This document shows, one piece after another, positions 58,128 to 64,000 of a stretch of DNA of 64,000 nucleotides. Location of the stretch: NCBI GenBank assembly GCA_039566865.1, contig CM076949.1, positions 6,663,501-6,727,500 on the forward strand. Direction: 5' to 3'. Position 1 is the stretch's first letter, and each line of letters begins with the position of its first letter. The translations under genes and the position numbers were made by a program. This DNA is from Aurelia coerulea (lineage: Eukaryota > Cnidaria > Scyphozoa > Semaeostomeae > Ulmaridae). Below the pieces are notes generated by a model. It was not told the DNA's origin. It ran no database searches and saw only the letters and a list, made by a program, of their open reading frames with translations.

Positions 58128-60794
58128 AAGATAGGCTCAAATCCTTACTGGTTGCCAGAGCATGCGGAAATCATCCAATTTCATGCTTGTCAGCCAATGA
58201 GATCACCGCTTTCTAGTCCCTGGAGACAAAATCGGTCGCTTGAGGTAAATTTTCTTGTACCCTCACTAAAACTGAAATGGATGCTAAAATACTTCAGTTA
58301 TTTGCAATTTTTATTTAAATAAATCAGTTGTGGGGATTTCCGTCCAGAGTTGTTTACATGTTTAGGCACATAGCTTGTTTGGGGCCGGAGCTGCGTTCAT
58401 TTTCCGGTCGAAGAATATTTACCTTCGTTGAAATATCTATAGAAATCGCTACAAATGAGATATACAGATAAGAATTTCAGCAATTATGCATACTGACCTG
58501 AGCAATAACCCAAACTCCTTCATTGCTATCATATCTCAAAATTGGAGGCAATTTCTAATGATTTCTGGCAGGGATATCATTTGGGCCTAAGCTTGTCCTC
58601 GCTTAAAACTCATTCCATTGCACTTAAAAAGTTATGGTAAAATTCTAGAGCTGAATAATGCACTTACCCATGACTCAGGGCACCAGTTTGACTTCATTTG
58701 CCTTTTTTACATTAGCAAATTTTTATAAGAAACGACCAGTTGTGGGCGAATTGCAAAAACTTTCCTCGGTCCATATTTTTCTCTGCACAGTCTCTTCGCT
58801 TCAAACAACAAAAAGTGAACTTTGTATCATAAAAATCTTGCATCACAAAACATTCCTAGGGTAGGGTGGGGTAATGTGGGTCTATAATGAGCAAAATCTC
58901 AAAATGGATAGCTGGTAAAACGAGACTAAAATGCAAAACATTTCAAAAGTTTCGTTTAATTGACATTCAGTGCTTCTTCTTTCTTGGGAAAAAATCTCAG
59001 CTCTGACAAAGGCAGTTAAATATTTAAACGAGCGGAAAAAGTGGGTCTGTTTTCAAAACTGGTACAAAATCGGCATATGAAAGGATAAATGATTAAAAAA
59101 TTAACGGACTTACATGTCCCAACTATTCTCTATTCAATAAAATCACAATCTTTGCCTTTTATCGCAAGCAATCCCGTGCCCGCAACGAAAATAAAACTAC
59201 GGTCATTATGCTGTTATCCACCATCGTTTCGACTTGCAAGTCAGTGATAGAATTTGATAATAACAGTCAAATAAAGATGTTTGCAGTATGTTTACTCCAA
59301 TTTACTGGTTACAAGACAAGCAACTGCGGTAACAGTAAACCCCTTTTCGCATTTTAGACACAAAACAACGTGGCAGGATGAATGTAAGTGCGAACATTTT
59401 AAGCAAGTCAAGGCTTCGTTGAATTTGAATTATAGCTAAATTCTCAGTAGGCCCACATTACCCCACCTGGTAAAAAAATAAAAATAAAAAGAACTATCGC
59501 GTCAATGACTTCGAAATAAACGTTATTTCATTTGTAAAAGACCAAACTCTCACCTCATGGTCATTAAATGGACCAGGAAAGCAAAACAACAGTGGCAGGA
59601 GAAAGTTTTCCTGGGCTTTGAAATTCTTGCACAATGGGCCGTTCAGTAAATTTATTTTATAAAACGAGTGGAGATACATCTAAGACGAATGTTTTATGTA
59701 AAGAGGCAGTTTATTATGCAGACATTAAAAGAAAAATAGCCACCCTTTCTTCCATTTAACGAGGAAGGATATTTCTAGCGAAAAGCACAGGAGACCCACT
59801 TTACCTCGTAGACCCACATTACCCCACCCTACCCTATAGAACGATTCAATGCGCCTTAGCGAGGCACATGTGAATTGTTTTCACGCATTTGGTTCAATCA
59901 GTCAATGCAAACAAACAAAAGTGCAAAACCGGGTATCTTTTTTAGCGAACCCAAAATAATGTTTTGTTCTTTTCATGTTTTGCATTGATTGAAATAAGAA
60001 CGAAAAAAACGAAATGCGTGAATACAATTCACGAGTGCCTCGTTAGAGCGCATGGAATCGTTCAAAAGGAATGTTTTGTGATGGAAGATTTTTATGATAC
60101 AAAGTTCACTTTTTGTTGTTTGAAGCGAAGAGACTGTGCAGAGAAAAATATGGACCGAGGAAAGTTTTTGCAATTCGCCCACAACTGGTCGTTTCTTATA
60201 AAAATTTGCTAATGTAAAAAAGGCAAATGAAGTCAAACTGGTGCCTGAGTCATGGGTAAGTGCATTATTCAGCTCTAGAATTTTACCATAACTTTTTAAG
60301 TGCAATGGAATGAGTTTTAAGCGAGGACAAGCTTAGGCCCAAATGATATCCCTGCCAGAAATCATTAGAAATTGCCTCCAATTTTTAGATATGATAGCAG
60401 TGAAGGAGTTTGGGTTATTGCTCAGGTCAGTATGCATAATTGCTGAAATTCTTATCTGTATATCTCATTTGTAGCGATTTCTATAGATATTTCAACGAAG
60501 GTAAATATTCTTCGACCGGAAAATGAACGCAGCTCCGGCCCCAAACAAGCTATGTGCCTAAACATGTAAACAACTCTGGACGGACATCCCCACAACTGAT
60601 TTATTTAAAAAAATTGCAACTAACTGAAGTATTTTAGCATCCATTTCAGTTTTAGTGAGGGTACAAGAAAATTTACCTCAAACGACCGATTTTGTCTCCA
60701 GGGGCTAGAAAGCGGTGATCTCATTGGCTGAAAAGCATGAAATTGGATGATTTCCGCATGCTCTGGCAACCAGTAAGGATTTGAGCCTTATCTT
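58128..60794. mobile_element. Long foldback element with 10-bp TSD, interrupted by a second MITE
   Basis: AAGATAGGCTCAAATCC / GGATTTGAGCCTTATCTT termini, flanked by GCAGTGGAGG (58118-58127, 60795-60804). Arms of about 840 bp pair almost base for base (for example TTGCCTTTTTTACATTAGCA / TGCTAATGTAAAAAAGGCAA), centre near 59950. The 58859-59834 MITE sits in the left arm. Mirrored ORFs at 58658 and 59973 are arm sequence, not genes. Confidence 0.92.
58859..59834. mobile_element. TA-flanked 976-bp element, GGGTAGGGTGGGGTAATGTG termini
   Basis: GGGTAGGGTGGGGTAATGTG / CACATTACCCCACCCTACCC with TA on both sides (58857-58858, 59835-59836). Removing it restores the pairing of the host foldback arms. 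Confidence 0.93.
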
Positions 60795-60804
60795 GCAGTG
60801 GAGG

Positions 60805-62209
60805 TCGGCCTTAAAGGGAAGCAAATTCACACGGACAGAAGGAATTTATTCTGAACACAAGCAAAACTGCATTGCAGTTGCCGTCGTGGTTTCGTAAACT
60901 CCTGTTATTGAAATCAAAGGAGTGATAGAAATCAACGTGCTTGCCAAGGTTAAAAAAAGAGATCATAGGCCTACCCAATAATCGTGTGCGTTTCTTTTTG
61001 GTCTATTCAATTCTTATTCCATCAATGGTATAGAAATATACGCTACTAGCAGTTTTTGATTTTAATCTGTAATTTTAATGGCATTTTAATGGCATTTTAA
61101 TCTGTAGATGCAAAAAACTGATCACGAGATCTCCTTGAATTGATTCTCTCCCAGGAGTGGATCTTTTGTTTTGATTACATTATGAATTTCATCACCCGCT
61201 TCTGCGACTCTTCATTCGTTTGCGTATACTGTACAAAGTACACTTCGTATAACAGTTGCTGACTCTTTCAGGGATGAAGATTGCGGAATGAAGATAAATG
61301 GACTTATTTATTGGTTGCAATATAGTTCAATGCCATCCTTCATTGCAGGCTGAAAGTTATTCAAGTCATTACCTCAGTGAGTATGCATTTTTGTATCAGG
61401 AGTCAGGAACTAAGAAGTTTAGCCAGGACCTAAAGTTTCTTAAAATTATTAGATGTTGAGTCGGTGTATTTTTTACAAGAAACCGCTTGTAAGAAACTTA
61501 ACTCTCAGATCGCCAAAAGTATGAAACTCCAGTACTGGAAAAGCCCTGAAAATTATAACTTAGGAAACTATTTATTTCGATAGTCCTTAGCATATTTTCG
61601 TTTTATTTTCACTTGTTTCTTGTATCGTTTTTTTGAACGTTCACAAGGTCACATCTAGCAAACATGAATGATAAATCATGAGGCTCCCCGATAACTACAT
61701 AAAATTGATAAAGATTTCTCGAAAATATAGAACTTTCTTAACGTTTACTTTCGCTTCATCAGAACTAGCCTTACAATAATTGGGGGCCTACCTATAAACC
61801 TAAATTACAATGGGGTAACATGCCAACAACAAAGGGACCTAACTAACACAAAATGTCAAAATCAAGCTAGATGAGGGGGAAGAGAGCTGAAAGGGAAACA
61901 GAAGGAATAGCAAGAGAGTAGTTGCAGCAACAGTTAGGAGCAGAAAATGGGAGCCATCTATCCCAAAAGAAGTTCGAAATGCGTTGCGACGTGAAATAGC
62001 GGCGAAAATGAAAAGGAGCAGAAAAGGGCGCCGTATGTCCCAAGAGAGGTACTAAAACGTAGCGACGTTGAATAAAAATTGAAATAAACAAAGCGACGAA
62101 TGAAGCAAAAGGTACTAGTCCCTAAAGTGCACGTAACACAAAAAAGAAGAAACAAAAATTGAAACAACCCCTAATAAAAACTACATAAAACTGCGGAGGA
62201 GCGGTAGGT
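60805..62209. other. No gene seen
   Basis: GGCATTTTAATGGCATTTTAATC duplicated at 61079; a CTTGTAAGAAACTTAACTCTC repeat (61488) is shared with 44.6 kb and 63.9 kb. Confidence 0.4.
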
Positions 62210-62415
62210 CTAAGAATCCACAAGTCTAACGTTGAGTCCCTTAGGTGGAAAAGTATCCAACTTGAACTGCCAAAAACCTTCCCTAACGCTAGTATCTCCA
62301 AACAACCGATCAATAACCAACAACCTGGAAAGTAACGATGCAAAATGCCTAAACAAATCCGCATAGTAAACATGATGATTGTTATGGAACAATGGAAGCA
62401 TGAACAAAGTACATG
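62210..62415 (-). pseudogene. C-terminal fragment, possibly Penelope-like element with GIY-YIG end
   Basis: Minus strand: LPLFHNNHHVYYADLFRHF, LLVIDRLFGDTSVREGFWQFKLDTFPPKGLNVRLVDS, stop. REGFWQFKLDTFPPKGLN resembles the REaFWIxKLxTLxPxGLN end of GIY-YIG domains in Penelope-like elements. It is cut on its 5' side by the MITE fragment at 62418. Confidence 0.45.
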
Positions 62416-62417
62416 TA

Positions 62418-62493
62418 CCGGGCGAGTCAATGAAAAGCCGGGTGTTTGAAAAATGCTGCTCCATGAATATCAAATCAATAACATTGAAAACTG
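62418..62493. mobile_element. Fragment of CCGGGTGAGTC-family MITE (copy B2)
   Basis: TA then CCGGGCGAGTCAATGAAAAG..., CTCCATGAATATCAAATCAA, collinear with the first 80 bp of 25250-25839. It ends abruptly at the next element. Confidence 0.75.
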
Positions 62494-62840
62494 CCGGATG
62501 AGCCAGAAAAAAGTTACCACTTTCGAAAATTAGTAGCACCACAAACACTTTATGGATTTAAGTGATTCAAATGTTAGTTAAAAGCCAAAAGATCAAAGTA
62601 TTTTTGTGATTTTTCTCGTCATCTTGCAAGCACTGTAAATATAGGTAAATTCAACTTTGCAAAAATATCATGGTTGCAAAATGACTGAAAAAAAGCCTAA
62701 AACACTGAATCAAGTCGTTAGGACTCTCCTCACACAGAACAATACGCACGGGCGTTTCACCTCTCTCAAGAGTTACAAGACATAGATTCTCAAACAGATA
62801 CGAAAGATTTTAAATCCCATGGCAATAAATGTGCAGACGA
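62494..62840. mobile_element. Left half of CCGGGTGAGCC-family MITE (copy A3)
   Basis: CCGGATGAGCCAGAAAAAAG to AATAAATGTGCAGACGAT, collinear with the left half of A1 and A2. The right half is missing. Confidence 0.85.
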
Positions 62841-63011
62841 TGAATGTATGAGCCTTTGATGAATCTAGCCGTGCAATAATATAGCTGTGACATGTACCGA
62901 ACCATAATTTGCTTGTTTGAACATTTGGACATTTTCACAGGGTTTTGAAAGATTTGGTGCCTATCTGAATCGACACAAAGATGGGACTTTTCACACACCT
63001 ACTCTACTGGG

Positions 63012-63466
63012 GCATGTTGTAAAAACCGGACCCTAAGACCCTAGGACCCTTGAGACCCCTAGGACCTTTAAGTACTAAAAATGAAAAGGACCCTTAACAC
63101 CAGAGGGTCATCACCACAGACAAACAATAGATAAATGTCATCAAGCTGTCAAAAAAGAGGCCGCGTGTTGTATGAGCTTCCGCTCTTTCATCCTACGAAT
63201 GTTCGCCCCTTCAAACCAACGCCAGGATACCTAAGTCTCTAAAATAGCACAATAGGAGATACTCAAAATAGTACTTCTTCATGGTACAAACTCTCTGCAG
63301 GATTCCTGAAAGAGTGGAAGTTCATGTGATTAAAGAAGGGGAGTTAAAGATACACAACTTCCTGATCATAACCTTCTGGTGTTAAGGGCCTTTCACTTCT
63401 AGTACTTAAAGGTCCTAGGGGTCTCAGTGGTCCTAAGGTCTTAGGGTCCGGTTTTTACAACATGCC
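63012..63466. mobile_element. 455-bp element with about 100-bp TIR and 9-bp TSD
   Basis: GGCATGTTGTAAAAACCGGA / TCCGGTTTTTACAACATGCC, flanked by CTCTACTGG (63003-63011, 63467-63475). The arms carry ACCCTAAGACCCTAGGACCC-type repeats. 9-bp duplications with G-starting TIRs recall Mutator-like elements. Confidence 0.93.
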
Positions 63467-63475
63467 CTCTACTGG

Positions 63476-64000
63476 ATGACCCAAAGCGCAGTTCTTCCAA
63501 TAATCATCAAAATTTAATTACGTTGCTGATGTTTCTCTTTGTACCAATGACTCAGCTGCACGTGTCTGTTGCGAAATTGACCTTTAGAGAGTTGCAGATT
63601 CTTGCGTGTCAATGAAACCTCGCTTCTTTTCAATCTTCTAGAACTCTTCCGAGACAATGAAGATAATCATAAATGTTCAACTAGGCAGAACGCAGATTTT
63701 ATAATCGATAAAGCTACCAGACGCAAGAGAAATTTTTTGATTAAGAAAGGTGCCTTGAACTGAAATTTCTCACCTAAGATACTCTAAAGATATACATACC
63801 CTCTAATGTTAACAATTCATCAATGTAAATTATAGAACAAGAAAAGATCGCATGTCTGTATACACGTATTTTTTCTTTATAAGAAACTGCTTATAAGAAA
63901 CGGTAGGCTCAATTTTGCGAAAGTTAAGAAACAACCCTACCTGAATTTAAAAAGCTAAGAAACTTTTGCAATTTGCAGTTTTGATTTTCCCATCGCATTC
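63476..64000. other. No gene seen
   Basis: AT-rich; a TATAAGAAACTGCTTATAAG repeat lies near 63880. Confidence 0.4.

Noticed and set aside
59973..60305. 110-codon minus ORF mirrored at 58658-58864
   Set aside because: Same foldback arms in opposite orientation; no recognised product.
1..64000. tRNA, rRNA, hammerhead ribozyme or other structured RNA genes
   Set aside because: No cloverleaf boxes, rRNA blocks or paired CTGANGA/GAAA cores noticed by eye; a covariance-model scan would be needed to exclude them.

Overview
The window is animal nuclear DNA. It holds three real genes embedded in transposon-rich, AT-rich non-coding sequence. Spliced genes with GT-AG introns, a peroxisomal MFE-2, an SR-type splicing factor, CR1-like retrotransposons, a DIRS/Ngaro-type gag and many hairpin MITEs suggest an invertebrate, most likely a cnidarian (anthozoan). 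No species marker is present, so that placement is inference.

Layout. (1) 1-1389: repeats downstream of HSD17B4. (2) 1390-16537, minus strand: a complete seven-exon HSD17B4 (peroxisomal D-bifunctional protein, 734 aa). Its last intron (1617-10436) holds a 7.3 kb tyrosine-recombinase-type retroelement bounded by split direct repeats. That element keeps a gag-like ORF, but an 82-bp satellite array, itself hit by a CR1-like LINE, occupies the place where pol is expected. (3) 16538-16799: a compact shared region from which NSRP1 leaves on the plus strand. (4) 16800-41188, plus strand: a complete seven-exon NSRP1 (617 aa). (5) 29654-32086, plus strand, inside NSRP1 intron 4: an intact intronless SMYD4-like methyltransferase gene (810 aa). 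(6) 41200-64000: no confident host gene. This part is a patchwork of nested non-autonomous DNA transposons, long foldbacks and dead LINE or Penelope-like fragments, plus one TATA-type promoter candidate near 52082.

Many elements can be delimited to the base because target-site duplications survive. The TSD classes are TA (several families), TTAA (at least five elements), 5 bp, 7 bp (two copies of one family), 8 bp (hAT-like), 9 bp and 10 bp. Several insertions sit inside one another. Two related LINE tails, at 12.8-13.2 kb and 18.9-20.4 kb, act as filled and empty sites for each other.

The host genes share no pathway: HSD17B4 does peroxisomal beta-oxidation, NSRP1 regulates alternative splicing and SMYD4 is a lysine methyltransferase. 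What links them is arrangement: HSD17B4 and NSRP1 are divergent over 262 bp between start codons, and SMYD4 is nested in NSRP1. All exon boundaries were derived by reading splice sites and matching remembered family features; no alignment or database search was run.
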